Source of the DNA: Hordeum vulgare subsp. vulgare
Taxonomy: Eukaryota; Streptophyta; Magnoliopsida; Poales; Poaceae
DNA: 64,000 nt
Assembly: GCF_904849725.1 (NCBI RefSeq)
Contig: NC_058523.1
Span: forward strand, 166,390,689-166,454,688
Reading direction: 5' to 3'
The translations under genes were made by a program, and so were the position numbers. How positions within the stretch are numbered: the first letter of the stretch is position 1; each line of letters starts with the position of its first letter. The notes below the pieces were generated by a model. That model did not search any database. It was not told the DNA's origin and worked only from the letters and a program-made list of their open reading frames with translations. Below are positions 10,912 through 23,000 of this stretch, piece after piece.

Positions 10912-13900
10912 TTACAAAACATTTGAAGACTCTAAGATATTTAGCTCACACCGCAATTTGCAAAACCTTTTCTCATCCAAGGGCTTAGTGAAGATATCAG
11001 CCAGTTGATCATCAGTCTTCACATGGTCGATGAGGATATTGCCCTTGAGGACATGGTCCCGAAGAAAATGATGACGAATCTGGATGTGCTTGGTCTTCGA
11101 ATGCTGTACCGGGTTATATGCAATCTTGATAGCACTCTCATTGTCATAGTAGAGAGGCACATTCTTCATGTTGATGCTGTAGTCCTTGAGGGTTTGCTTC
11201 ATCCATAGCAATTGAGCACAGCAAGAACCAGTAGCAATGTACTCAGCTTCGGCAGTGGAGAGTGATACGCAGTTCTGCTTCTTTGAGGACCAGCAAACTA
11301 GTGATCTTCCGAGGAAATGGCATGTGCCAGATGTTGACTTGCGATCCACACGGTCACCAGCATAGTCTGAATCAGAATACCCTACCAGATGAAGATTGGA
11401 GCCCCTGGGATACCACAATCCTAGTGTTGGTGTGTGAGCTAAGTATCGAAGAATATGTTTCACAACCTTATGGTGTGATTCCTTTGGTTTTGCTTGAAAA
11501 CGAGCACACATGCAAACACTAAGCATTATATCTGGCCTAGATGCACATAGATACAATAAAGAGCCAATCATAGAACGGTATACCTGCTGATCAAAATCTT
11601 TACCATTTTCATCAATGCCGAGGTGACCGTTGGTAGGCATTGGAGTCTTGGCACCTTTGCATTCATGCATGTCGAATTTCCTCAGAACATCCTTGAGGTA
11701 TTTCTCCTGTGATATGAAGATTCCATTGTTTTGTTGACGAATTTGAAGACCTAAGAAGAATTTCAGTTCCCCCATCATGGACATCTGATATTCTTCACTC
11801 ATCATATAGGCAAATTCATCATTGTATCTTTTGTCAGTACAACCAAATATGATGTCATCAACATATATTTGACATACAAACAGCTCATTATCATAAGATT
11901 TTGTGAAAAGAGTTGGATCGAGTGAACCAGGTTTGAAGCCTTTCTTCATGAGGAATTCCTTCAATGTATCATACCATGCCCGAGGGGCTTGCTTGAGGCC
12001 ATACAGAGCCTTTTTGAGTCTGAAGACTTTGTCTGGATTCTTTGGATCCTCAAAACCTGGGGGCTGAGCAACATATACTTCTTCCTCAAGCTTACCATTG
12101 AGGAATGCACTTTTCACATCCATTTGGTATAAGATGATGTTATGATGATTAGCATAAGCAAGTAGAATTCGAATAGCTTCAAGTCTAGCAACAGGTGCAA
12201 AAGTTTCATCGAAATCTATTCCTTCAACCTGGGTGTAGCCTTGGGCTACAAGTCGTGCCTTGTTCCTCACCACTTGACCGTCCTCATCTTGCTTGTTTCG
12301 AAAAATCCACTTGGTGCCGATGATGTTATGCTTGCGAGGATCTGGTCGTTTGACGAGCTCGCATACATCATTCAACTTGACTTGAAGAAGTTCGTCTTGC
12401 ATGGCTTGGATCCACTCCGGTTCCAGAAAAGCCTGAGCTACTTTTGAGGGTTCTGTGATGGATACAAAATAAAAATGCCCACAAAAGTTAACTAAGTGTG
12501 AAGCTTTTGAGCGAGTGAGAGGACCTGGCGCGTTGATGTCGTTGAGGATTTTGTCAAGTTCTACTTCATTTGCAATCCTCGGATGAGCTGGTTGAGGATT
12601 TTGTCTGGGCTGAGGAAGTGGTGCTGTTGCAATTTCCTCAAGAGCATCTTCTTGGCTTTCATCAGCGATGGGGATCGTTTCTTCGTCAATTTCCTCAGTG
12701 GGGACAATGTCTTCAGTAGGTTTAAGCTTTATTGCTTCTTCAGGAGACAACTTATCTGGATCAGAAGGCAATTGCTCTCTTTGCGAGCCATTAGTTTCAT
12801 CGAACCGCACATCTACAGTCTCAACAACTTTGTTGTGATAGTTGTTGAAGACTCTGTAGGTGTGCGAGTCCTTTCCATAACCGAGCATAAAACCTTCATG
12901 TGCCTTAGGTGCAAATTTTGAGCTATGATGAGGATCTCTAATCCAGCATTTTGCATCGAAGACTTTGAAATAACTTACATTGGGTTTCTTGTCAGTGAGG
13001 AGTTCATATGAGGTTTTCTTGAGGAATTTGTGAAGATATACCCTGTTGATGATATGACATGCAGTGTTGATTGCTTCAGGCCAGAAGCGACGAGGAGTCT
13101 GATATTCTTCAAGCATAGTTCTTGCCATTTCAACCAGAGTCCTGTTCTTTCTTTCGACGACACCATTCTGCTGAGGAGTATAAGGAGCAGACAATTCGTG
13201 AGTAATACCAAGTTCATCAAGATAATCATCAAGACCAGTGTTTTTGAACTCGGTTCCATTATCACTCCTGATATGTTTGATCTTGATGCCGAAGTTCGTC
13301 GAGGCCCTTGAAGAAAATCGTTTGAAGATTTCCTGCACTTCAGTTTTATACACTATAATATGCACCCAAGTGTATCTGGAATAATCATCAACTATGACAA
13401 AGCCATATAGAGATGCTGCATTGGTTAGTGTTGCATAGTGTGTAGGTCCAAATAAATCCATATGAAGCAATTCAAATGGACGTGTAGTGGTCATGATGGT
13501 TTTGGAGGGATGCTTGGATCTGGTCATTTTCCCAGATTCACAAGCACCGCAGAGATGATCCTTGAGGAATTTGACTGATTCGATGCCAATGACATGCTTC
13601 TTCTATGCAAGTGTGTGCAAATTCCTCATGCCTGCATGACCCAGTCTTCGGTGCCACAACCATCCTTCTGAGGTTTTTGCTAGTAAGCAAGTGGCTGGTT
13701 GAGGACCTGTAGAGAAGTCAATGATGTACAAATCCCCTCTTCTTACACCTTCGAATACTTTAGATCTGTCAGACTCCATGATGACTACACATCTATATCT
13801 ACCAAAGATAACAATCATATCAAGATCACAAAGCATCAAGACTGACATCAGGTTAAAACCAAGAGATTCAACAAGCATCACTTTGTCCATATGCCTATCC

Positions 13901-14090
13901 TTGGAAATAGCTACTTTGCCAAGTCCCAATACCTTGCTTTTACCTTTATCAGCATATGTGATTTGCTTCAGAGGTGATGGAGTTAGTGGCATATTCATCA
14001 GTAGGCTTTTATCACCAGTCATGTGATGTGTGCAGCCTCTATCGAGAACCCACTCAGTATTTTTGGGTTTGTCATCCTGCAGATGAATTC
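10912..14090 (-). pseudogene. pol: Sirevirus-1 pol: protease, integrase, reverse transcriptase, RNase H
   Basis: One long frame with a single in-frame TAG at 13603-13605. Protease comes first: the active-site triplet normally Asp-Ser-Gly reads Asp-Arg-Gly (14035-14043). The pre-integrase zinc motif follows (LWHRRLGHAGM; the two cysteines lie after the TAG). Numbering from the Met at 13527, the integrase triad is D24, D89 and E125, the D-35-E spacing of retroviral integrases, within MDLFGP, SDNGTEF and VVERKN. RT carries [11 protein letters not shown], the catalytic [10 protein letters not shown] and YVDD at about 555-558. RNase H ends in [10 protein letters not shown]. The order protease-integrase-RT defines Copia. 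Frame and spacing downstream of the TAG are intact for 871 codons. The gag frame (ending 14301) does not run into it without a shift. Confidence 0.92.
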
Positions 14091-14300
14091 GTACAGCTTA
14101 ACATCTCATATGCTTCAGATTTGAAGAATATGATACTAATTTCATCAGTTCAGTGATTTCATCATAACAGAAATATAAGGACGTGTGAAATATTTCTATT
14201 TCATCAATCATTAGCTTGCGTCCTATCAAGCATTTCCTCAGGTCTCCACCAAATTCTTCAAATGATGATTTTCATCTGGAGACCTGTCCTGCAGAAGTGA

Positions 14301-16821
14301 TTAGTTTGATTTCTTCACCACCCACATCTGAAGGGGTGGCAAAGAGTTCATCATCCTGCGAGCACCATATGAGAAAAGTGGCATTGAAGCTAATGCACTT
14401 CTCTTAACAGTAGGGGGGTTAAAGTACTCATATGAGTATGCAGAGAACTGATTTGAGGATTTATGAACATAATGATTTGAGGAGTAGCGCTCATAATCAT
14501 ATTCCTTGTAGTTTCCCTGCATGTTAGACGCATAAGCACGGGTACGAGCATAGTTTTGACCAGTTGAGGATTTTGATCCTCTTGAAGACTTTGGTCCTCC
14601 TGAGGAATTTGATCTGGGGTTCAGATTCTTCAGAGGTGATGTCATGAGAACATTCACTTGAAGAGTTTCAAGACAACTTTTGGGAACCCAGATTTTCCTC
14701 AGAGGAGGGCCATTCCTGCAGTTAGTTCCAACATATCGAGCAAATACTTCACCAGATTGATTTTTGAACAGTTTATAGTTCGAATCAAATGACTCATCCG
14801 AGGAATAGGGTAATTCACATGAGAAGCCAGTTAGATTAGATGGATCAAAAGGAGGCCCAGTAGAAGCAACCCATGAGGTTTTGGGATACTGCTCAGGTTT
14901 CCAATAAGTTCCATCAGCATTTAATTTCCTCTCAAAGGCGATTCCTTCTTTCCTCGGGTTCCTATTCAAGATCTGCTTTTTGAGCACATCACAAAGGATT
15001 TGGTGTCCTTTGAGACTTTTGTATATGCCTGTTACGTACAATTCCTTCAACCCTGCATTTTCATCAGTAACATTTGTGTTTTCCTCAAGTGAGGAAATAG
15101 ACACAGCAGGTGCAGTTGAAGAATTTGTAGCATTTGATGATTCTGGTGAAGAATTAGCAGTTTCAAGTTCAATGCGTTTAAGACACGGAGGAATAAATTC
15201 AACTTGACTAGCGCTGATCTGTTGAGCTAGTAATGAATCATTTTCCATGCGAAGATCATCATAAGACATCCTCAGCTTCTCAAGATCAAGCTTCCTTTGA
15301 AGAAATTCGTAGGAAAGCTTCTCATGATCAGTGAGGAGTGTATCATAACGATCCTGAAGAATATCAAATCTAGACTGAAGATTTTTCATGTCATCAGCGA
15401 GGATTTGATTAAGATTCATTTCATCATTCAACAGATCATCACTTTTGTCTAGCAGTTTTTGAAGCTTTTCTAGAGCAGTTTGTTGTTTAGTGGCAATGAT
15501 GGCAAGTTTACTGTAACTGGGTTTTTTGTAATCATCATGTTCAAAGTCACTTGAATCAGAGGAGGAGGCATTATGTGATACCTTTGAACCTTTCACCATG
15601 AAGCAATAGGTTGGAGCGAAGTCATCAGCATATTCATTAGTTTGGATGGTGCACTCATTTTCTTCAAGATTGAAGATTGACTTGCTGACGAAATTGGTTG
15701 CTAGTGCAAGACTAGCCTGTCCGGATTCTGAGTCTTCTCCAGAGCCTTCTTCTTCATCACATTCCTCTGATTCTGCCTCGGAATCCATTTCCTTGCCAAT
15801 AAGTGCCCGAGCCTTTCTGAAGCTAGTCTTCTTGTGCGAGGAAGACTTTGAAGATGAGGATTTTGAAGATTTCTTCTTCTTCTTTGAGTCATCAGAACTG
15901 TCATCCTTGTATTTCTTCTTCTTTGATTCCTTTCCCCAGCGAGGACAATCAACAATGTAATGACCTGATTTCTTGCACTTGTGACAGGTCCGTTTCTTGT
16001 AGTCCTCAGATGCAGATTCTGATTTCCTCATGTCTCTTCTTGATGATTTATCGAACTGGCCTCGTCATGTAAATCTCTGGAATTTCCTCACAAGCATTGC
16101 AAGTTTCTGACCAAATTCTTCAGGGTCACAACTGCTGTCATCTGTGTCTTCTTCTTCAGATGAGGAAATTGCTCTTGCCTTCAGTGCACGTGGTCTGGAA
16201 TAGCCTCTTTTCTTCTAGCTGGAATTCATGAGTTTTTAGCCTTTCGAGGATATCAGCAGGATCTAGCATCTTGTAGTCTGGTCTTTCTTGAATCATCAGA
16301 ACTAAAGTGTCAAATGAAGAATCCAAAGATCTCAGCAGTTTCTTCACAACTTCGTGATCAGTGATGTCTCGAGCTCCCAGTGCTTGCAGTTCACTTGATA
16401 TGTCAGTGATGCGATCAAAGGTGTCTTGGCAGCTTTCATTATCATGTCTCTTGAAGCGATTGAAGATATTGCGAAGAATATCAACACGAGAGTCACGTTG
16501 GGTTGATACTCCTTCATTTACTTTGCACAGTCTCTCCCAGATCAGTGTTGCAGAGCCTAAGGCACTTACTCTTCCAAACTGGCCAGGGCTCAGATGACCA
16601 CAGATGATGTTCTTCACTTTAGAATCGAGTTGCTTGAATTTCTTCACATCAGCTACAGTGACACTAGCAGAAATGATGGGGACACCATTTTCCACAATAT
16701 ACAAGAGATCATTGTCTATAGCTTGTAGATGCATTTGCATTTTGTTCTTCCAGAAGGGAAAGTTCTTTCCCTCGTAGGTAGGACATGCTGCAGTCACCTT
16801 AAACATGCCTGCAGTCGACAT
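14301..16821 (-). pseudogene. gag: Sirevirus-1 gag
   Basis: Two frames make up the capsid/nucleocapsid protein. The first (Met at 16821, to 16156) is the UBN2-type Copia capsid: FPFWKNKMQMHL, IICGHLSPGQFG, FQLEEKR. Near 16205 a one-base frameshift pushes it to a premature stop. The second frame restarts after an in-frame TGA at 16065-16067 (family residue likely Arg, a CGA-to-TGA change) and runs 576 codons from 16031. It has an intact CCHC zinc knuckle (CHKCKKSGHYIVDC), a Lys/Ser-rich basic stretch, then acidic and coiled-coil-like segments, and ends at 14301. The knuckle would bind the element RNA during packaging. Location directly after the primer site is as expected. Confidence 0.88.
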
Positions 16822-16874
16822 AACTAAAACTCCAGGTGGTTAAACCAAAATCACACAGAACAAGGGAGTACCTT

Positions 16875-16886
16875 GCTCTCATACCA
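16875..16886 (-). other. Primer binding site (initiator tRNA-Met) of Sirevirus-1
   Basis: The minus strand reads TGGTATGAGAGC, one mismatch from the TGGTATCAGAGC that pairs with the 3' end of initiator tRNA-Met. It lies 2 nt inside the 5' LTR, which fixes the element's orientation. Confidence 0.88.
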
Positions 16887-16888
16887 AT

Positions 16889-18312
16889 TGAAAGTGTGTT
16901 ATATCGACTAGAGGGGGGGGGGGGGGGGTGAATAGGAGATTTTTAGAATTTCATCACTGAGGAAATTCCTTTTGAGGAAATTCCTCACTGATGACTAACT
17001 TACAGCGGAAACAGTTAAGGATCAGTCGTGCAAACATTCACAACAGCAGAATTACAGAGTGAAGATTATGAAAACAGATTGCACAGTAAGCAGGCACGCA
17101 GAATACAGATGATGATTAACTCAAGTGAAGAATTTGGGGTTGAGGAAATTCAGAGAAAGTCTTCAGCAAATTCTTCAAACAATCACAGTGAATGTCATCA
17201 ACACATAATACAGAGAATGTAAAGAGTTGAGGAATTAGAACCCGATTCTTGGTGAAGACTGTTGTTGATGACCCAGTTCCAACTGCTGTGACAGTTGTAC
17301 ATCTGGTTTGGAGCGGCTTGGTATTGAAACCAAAGGACACCCAGTCCCGGGACACACAGTCCCTACCGTATTCTCCTTGAGCAAAGGACACACAGTCCTC
17401 GCGCAACACTCGTGGTAAGTCTTCAGGGCAGACTTCCAAACCCTCACAAACTCGGTCACCCGGCAATCCACAATTGACTGCTGGATTGCTCTAGACCATG
17501 ACGCCTAACCGTCTGGAGGATGCACAGTCCTCAAAGGTAAAAGGCTTCAGTCCCACACAGGAACAACTTCTTCAGTGATGCTCAATCACTAGGTTTGGTT
17601 TGTGGTTTCGGTGGGTGGTGTATTTCCTCACTGATGATTTACTCTCGAAGGCTGTGAGGAATTGGGTTGCTCTTATGACAAGTGTCAGTTTCTAACGGAG
17701 CAGCCAACCAGCTAGTGGTTGTAGGGGGCGGCTATTTATAGCCTGGGAGCATCCCGACATGATTTGACATTAATGCCCTCAAATAATATGATCGTTGGAG
17801 TGGATAAGACCAGTGACTTGGCGTGGCTATCGAAACGGTCGGGACCCTCAACTGTGAGAGTCCTCATGTCACTCATATTCCTCACTTGAGGCTTTTGGTA
17901 GTATTTGGCTTGGGTTGAGCATCATGAGGAAATTCATTCCATAGAGTTACTTTGACCCCCTTTAACAGTACGGTGTTCCTATTCATCAAATGCGAAGAAA
18001 GTAAAACAGAAAACTTAAATCTTCACGCTTCAATTTCTTCAAAATGATTTTCTTCAGGAACCACCGATCTTCTCAATATCAATGTCTTCATGAGGAATAT
18101 CAATTTCATCGCAGATTCCTCGTGATTCATTTCTTCAGCTTCAGACCAATTTCTTCAACTGAAGATATACATTTTTAGGGGTCGATATTCTTCAAATATC
18201 TCAAACTCCTCAATGACTTATAGATCCTGTGTATACTCACAAACACATTAGATACTTAACCTATAAGTCTTCAAACCACCAAAATCACTAAGGGGCACTA
18301 GATGCACTTACA
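16889..18312 (-). repeat. Sirevirus-1 5' LTR
   Basis: Pairs with 3926-5327 and carries the promoter for the element (TATA box 17732-17741, minus strand). It differs from its partner by a G16 run at 16913-16928 (G6 in the 3' LTR), by unrelated sequence at about 17398-17418, and by scattered substitutions. Confidence 0.93.
17732..17741 (-). promoter_or_regulatory. TATA box of the Sirevirus-1 5' LTR
   Basis: The minus strand reads CTATAAATAG; it should drive the genomic transcript leftwards into gag. Confidence 0.75.
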
Positions 18313-18317
18313 AGACT
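18313..18317. repeat. Target site duplication AGACT, right copy
   Basis: Exact repeat of 3921-3925; the LINE frame continues directly after it. Confidence 0.95.
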
Positions 18318-20823
18318 CCTGCCTACTGCCGAGCACGACCTTCGATCCAGGCTCAAGAGAAGAGTCATCGCCCTCACCATCCTAGAAAGATCTCACAAGA
18401 AGCAATGTGCTAGAATCACCAACCTTAGAGAAGGAGACGTGAATACCAAGTTATATCATCGTCGTGTTACTACAAGGAGGAGAAAAAAAAATCATATTCA
18501 TAGAATAAAGATTGAGCTTGGTTGGGTCACAGAGCATGACGCCAAAGAGAAGCTCATCCATGACCACTTCTCCATTGGCATGAACAGAGGTCGTAGTAGC
18601 CACAAATATTTCAACTGAGAGGAGCTCAATCTGAGTCCACTTGACTTGCAAGGCATTGACTCCCAATGACAGATCGTGAGGTTCTTGAAGCGATCAACGA
18701 CATGCCAAGCGACAAGGCACTGGGGCCGGATGGCTTCACTCGCCTCTTCTTTAAGAAGTGTTGGGACATTGTTAAACCTGACCTCATGAGGGTCATTAGC
18801 AATTTCGACACCCTTCACACCGACAACCTCCAGTGGCTAAATTTTGCAAATGTGGTGCTCTTGCCCAAAAATGAAGGGGCAGAGGGGATTGCCGATTATA
18901 GACCCCTTAGTCTCATTCATGTAGTCGGAAAAATTATTGCCAAGGTGCTCGTACGGAGACTTAGCGCCCACATGGCTGAACTCGTATCCAATGCCCAAAG
19001 CGCTTTCATCAAAACAAGAAGCATCCACGACAACTTCTTGTACATCCGTAATTAGGCTAGGCGACTACACAAGAGCAAGACCCCGTCCCTCCTCTTCAAT
19101 CTTGATATCTGCAAGGCCTTCAACACCGTCAAGTGGGAGTACTTACTCAAGCTGCTCCAACGACAAGGATTCCCTAGAAAATTTAGGGACTGGATCATGG
19201 CGCTACTTAGCAAATCCTCCTTTAGAATCATCCTCAACGGTATTGTCGATAGCCCAATCAAGCATGGTCAGGGACTAAGACAAGGGGACCCCATCTCCCC
19301 ATTTCTCTTCGTCACCGCAATTGACCCACTACAAAAAATCCTCGATGTGGCTACAAGAAAAGGTCTCTTCCATAAACTCAGGGAAGGGCCCCCATGATGA
19401 GGACATCTCTCTACAGAGACGATGCGACTGTTTTCATGACTCCAATAAAAAGAGATGTGGACAACTTTGCAAACATTCCGCGGGGCTTCGGGGAAGTCAC
19501 GGGCCTTCGCACCAACTTTCCCAAGATCTCATTCGTGCCCATTTGATGCAACCAGATTGATCTCGGTTGCTTAACGCAAAGTTTGCCGGCCGCGAGGACG
19601 TCCTTCCCCTTGCATTATTTGGGGCTGCCTCTATCCATTGGGAAACTAAAGTTGGTCGATTTTACGAGGGAAGAAACATCACAACCATTGGTCGAACAAC
19701 TCTTGTCAAGTCTGCGATCACCTCCCAACTGGTCTACCCCGCCACGCCGTAGGTCATCTGGCCAACCATCCTACTTCATGTAAACAAGCTTGAGAGAGCC
19801 TTCATATGGTTCGGTTTTGACAGGACAACGGGGGCACAATGCTAGGTAAACTGGGAGGTTGTGTGCCGGCCACGCGAGTATGGGGGCCTTGGGGTGCTCC
19901 ATACAGGCAAATTTACGCGCGCTCTTCGGTTGCGCTCGCCTTGGTATGCATGGAAGGATCCCACCAAGATGTGCGTGGGGATGGGAAGCCTCTGTGACGA
20001 AGAGGACCTCAGTTTCTTCTATGCTTCCACCACTATCACTGTAGGCAATGGTGCGAGGACCCCATTTTGGGACTCACCCTGGCTCCTTGGGCGCCAGCCA
20101 AAGGACATCGCCCCACTCATCTACGCATCTTCCACGAGAAAGAATTGGAAGGTGCGTGAGGCCTTCAAAAACAATGCATGGATCCTCAAGATCAAACCAC
20201 CCAATAACGTCTCCGCACAACACGTCTCACAGTTCTTCTCCCTTTGGATGACATCCTTTGGAAGCAAACAACTTCGGACCTCTACTCCGCAGCATCCGCA
20301 TACAAGGCACAATTTATCGGGATGGTCCTCATGCCTATGGATAGGATGGTTGGGAAGGCTTGGGATCCCCCAAAGGTCAAGTTCTTTGCTTGGTTGGCTC
20401 TGCAAGATAGAGTCTGGACAGCTGATAGGTTGGCGAAGCGAGAGAAGTAGGGCAAAGATCACATTCTCGGGCTTGACATGAACGCTTGGCCCTTTCTTGA
20501 GTCGGTTACCGTTTGGTGGGCAAGTATTTGCGATAGCAATATCCCCGTCAGGCAAGCAAAGGCATCCGTCACCATGTTTGTCTCATGGACTATTTGGAAT
20601 GATCGAAATGCAAGGTTCTTCAAGCATAAGAGCGTGCCACCAACTATTTTTCTCGCCTCCATCGTGATTGAGGCCAACCTATGGACCACCGTTGGTGCCA
20701 AAAAAACTAGGGTCCATAATATTGCGAGAGTAATTCGCATGTCGTGTAATCAGGTTGTTTGTATCAAACTCCATTCCCTCTTAATTAATATATGAGGCAA
20801 AGCTTTTGCTTATGTTAAAAAAA
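18318..20823 (+). pseudogene. LINE ORF2, reverse transcriptase half and 3' end
   Basis: Continues ORF2 from 3925 in the same frame, through the linker (HKKQCARITNLREGD) into a non-LTR reverse transcriptase. Visible RT motifs: KALGPDGF near 18720, DYRPLSLIH near 18895, motif A with LDICKAFN around 19102-19127 (the usual AFD is AFN), GLRQGDPISPFLF near 19270, and the catalytic box at 19412-19423 as YRDD instead of YADD. Breaks: TGA 18616-18618, a frameshift just before 18666, TAG 19053-19055, a frameshift near 19395, and more after 19560. After RT, the segment 20244-20450 resembles the zf-RVT region (KVKFFAWLALQDRVWTADRL), but its CPLC zinc finger is missing. The element ends in a short A-run at 20817-20823, a normal LINE 3' end. 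Confidence 0.87.
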
Positions 20824-21264
20824 GATCATCTATGTATGGAGCCAATTGGTGGTATACGTTCACACAATGCTATGTTGTTTAAATAAATAGTGAAAAGCGG
20901 ATTTTTTGGACGGCGGGTGGGAGGTAGCTTAGGTCGCAGTCTCACGCGTGAGTGAAAAAACTGGATGACTTGTCATGCAATTACCATCCTACGTGCAAGC
21001 ACGTCAACAATGATCGTAAAGCAATCTTTTCGCGGGTATCTAAAATGTTCAATCACTGTGAGCCTTATATTTTCTAATTTTAAAACCAGCTTAGTATCTT
21101 TTGATGAATGAGGAGATACTAAGATGATCTATAACTAAAGAATGTAAGGATCATAATATCTTAGCATCTTCTGAAAATTAAGTTAAACCTGCTTCATGAA
21201 GGTCATTAACAATCAAATGTAAAGATTTTGAAAAAAGGCACATGGGCGACTCACAAAAGTTATA
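20824..21264. other. Unassigned non-coding stretch after the LINE
   Basis: No protein, RNA gene or clear terminal repeat seen. The bases just after the A-run (GATCATCTATG) would be the LINE's 3' target duplication, but I found no matching 5' copy. Confidence 0.5.
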
Positions 21265-21422
21265 CTCCCTCCGTTCCTAAATATAAGACCTTCTAGAGAT
21301 TTTAATATGGACTACATACGGATGTATATAGACCTATTCTAGAGTGTACATTCATTCGTTTTGCTTCGTATGTAGTCCATAGTGAAATCTCTAAAAGGTT
21401 TTATATTTAGGAACGGAGGGAG
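21265..21422. mobile_element. Stowaway MITE (Thalos-like)
   Basis: A 158-bp element with terminal inverted repeats CTCCCTCCGTTCCTAAATAT / complement, flanked by TA on both sides (21263-21264 and 21423-21424). Ends, size and the internal phrase ATATGGACTACATACGGA are those of Triticeae Stowaway elements moved by Tc1/Mariner transposase. It has no coding capacity and would fold into one hairpin. Confidence 0.93.
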
Positions 21423-21424
21423 TA

Positions 21425-23000
21425 TTAAATTTTTGTGGCAATTGTAGAGAAAACAAAAGTGTAAGTTTTTGCCATGTTGGTAGTAAACATGATGGAAAAT
21501 ATAAAAACCATAATACACAAATAGACATATAAGAAGACTTTCCATATTAAATTCGCCCTCGGAGTTGTAGAAAAACAAAATTCTTAATTTTATCATGTGA
21601 GTAGTACACATGAAGGCAGAATAGAAGAAACTATGTACAGAATAGACATCTCAACTTTTTTTTAAACAATTGCCCTGCTTTTTTACAAATCAAGCTTTTA
21701 TATAACTTGCCATTTAAAAAAACAACATTTTAATTGTATAATTCCTCTACTTTTTTAAACCATGAGAAAAAATGTACACGACTTTGTTGGCAAAACTAGA
21801 TGGTGTACCAAGGCAGCACCAAATATTTTGTTACGATTTCTTTTTGTCATGGTAGATTCATTTTCCTATGTTATCTAAAATATCATGGCAATTTCATACA
21901 CATTTTTTTGTAAAATACTTCACCTGCAAATTCATAGACTTTGTGCTTTATACAATCGTGACAAGTTTTACAAAAACAAATTGTCGCATGGAAAAATTTA
22001 TAAGAACTTTATTTTTTGTCGCATGGCAAAATAATTTTCCACCCAAATAATGGCAAACATCTTGCCGCAAGAATGCATCTTAAACATGCCATTTTGCTCC
22101 ATGGTCTAGAACTAACATTGTTGAGTTCTCCAAATTTAGAAAATTAATTTGCCATCCTAAGATTGACAAATAATGGGCTATCATAAATGCATATTAAACT
22201 TGCCCATTTTTTCTATAGTGTGATTTTTGCAATAGAAAATGATACATGAAAAAGGATGAATAGTACAAAAAAATTATAACAAAAAATTACTTCCTGAAAA
22301 ACAAATTTCTCTCTAATTTGCCATGGACCAAAACAAACAATTGAGATCACATAACTTGTAGAACAATGAGGGATGCTTATGCAAAAAATATAGCAAATTT
22401 AGGGGGATGTCAACTACAAAGATAAGTGCCTGAAGTGGAGGACATGGAATGGGGACGACAGCAACATTGAACCATGTCTAACATTTGCATGATATGTGCT
22501 TAAGCTAATATAAAATTGTCATAGTTTGTATAATAAATTTGCCATGTATGAAGTAAATTTTCCAGGGTCAATTTGAAAAAATGCTATATAAACATAAATT
22601 TGCCATCTTCCATTGAAAATCATGGCAAAATATTGGAAAAAAATATGTTTTGTAAATGTCGGGTGGCAAAAAGTACAACATTTCTTATGTATGCTATGTA
22701 CATAAAGAATTGCCATGATATGTACAATTAAAATGACATGCTAAGTTCAATAAATAATTTGCCATGGTATATGTAAATAAACATGCCATGGTGAATACAA
22801 TGAATTTTTCATGGTCCAATTCAAAAAGAATGCCTACATTTGCCATGTGAACAATTATTGAAACTATTATTAAGCTTGCCATGGCAAAAACTTGTAGAAA
22901 TTACAATGGCATATAAAATTGTCAACCTAACAATTATGGATTAAGGATTAGCTAACGTAAGTATTTGCCACGATATGCTTTTTTGCCAAATTTGTTCGTT
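21425..23000. repeat. AT-rich tract with dispersed TTGCCAT(G) words on both strands
   Basis: The heptamer-like word TTGCCAT, often TTGCCATGG, occurs more than a dozen times on the + strand (for example near 21468, 22150, 22318, 22538, 22600, 22762, 22842, 22878), and its complement ATGGCAA another half dozen. There is no protein-coding frame. Clusters of short repeated words are typical of subterminal regions of DNA transposons, but I cannot name a family or find its ends. Confidence 0.55.

Larger units (their letters stand above)
3926..18312 (-). mobile_element. Sirevirus-1: full-length Copia retrotransposon inserted in LINE ORF2 (Maximus-like)
   Basis: A 14,387-bp minus-strand element bounded by two LTRs (3926-5327 and 16889-18312), each TGTAAGTG...CTTTCA in element orientation, and by the duplication AGACT. 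Reading leftwards: 5' LTR, tRNA-Met primer site, gag, pol in Copia order (protease, integrase, RT, RNase H), a 1.4 kb spacer, a long env-like ORF, polypurine tract, 3' LTR. Pol before an env-like ORF and the large size are Sirevirus traits; Maximus is my best guess for the family. By hand comparison the LTRs differ at roughly 25-30 positions plus a few indels, about 2 percent, so insertion is fairly recent. It is dead now: frameshifts and stops break gag, pol and the env-like ORF. Confidence 0.93.

Noticed and set aside
16869..16888. tRNA-like match near the LTR
   Set aside because: Only the 12-nt complement of the tRNA-Met 3' end is present: a primer site, not a tRNA gene.
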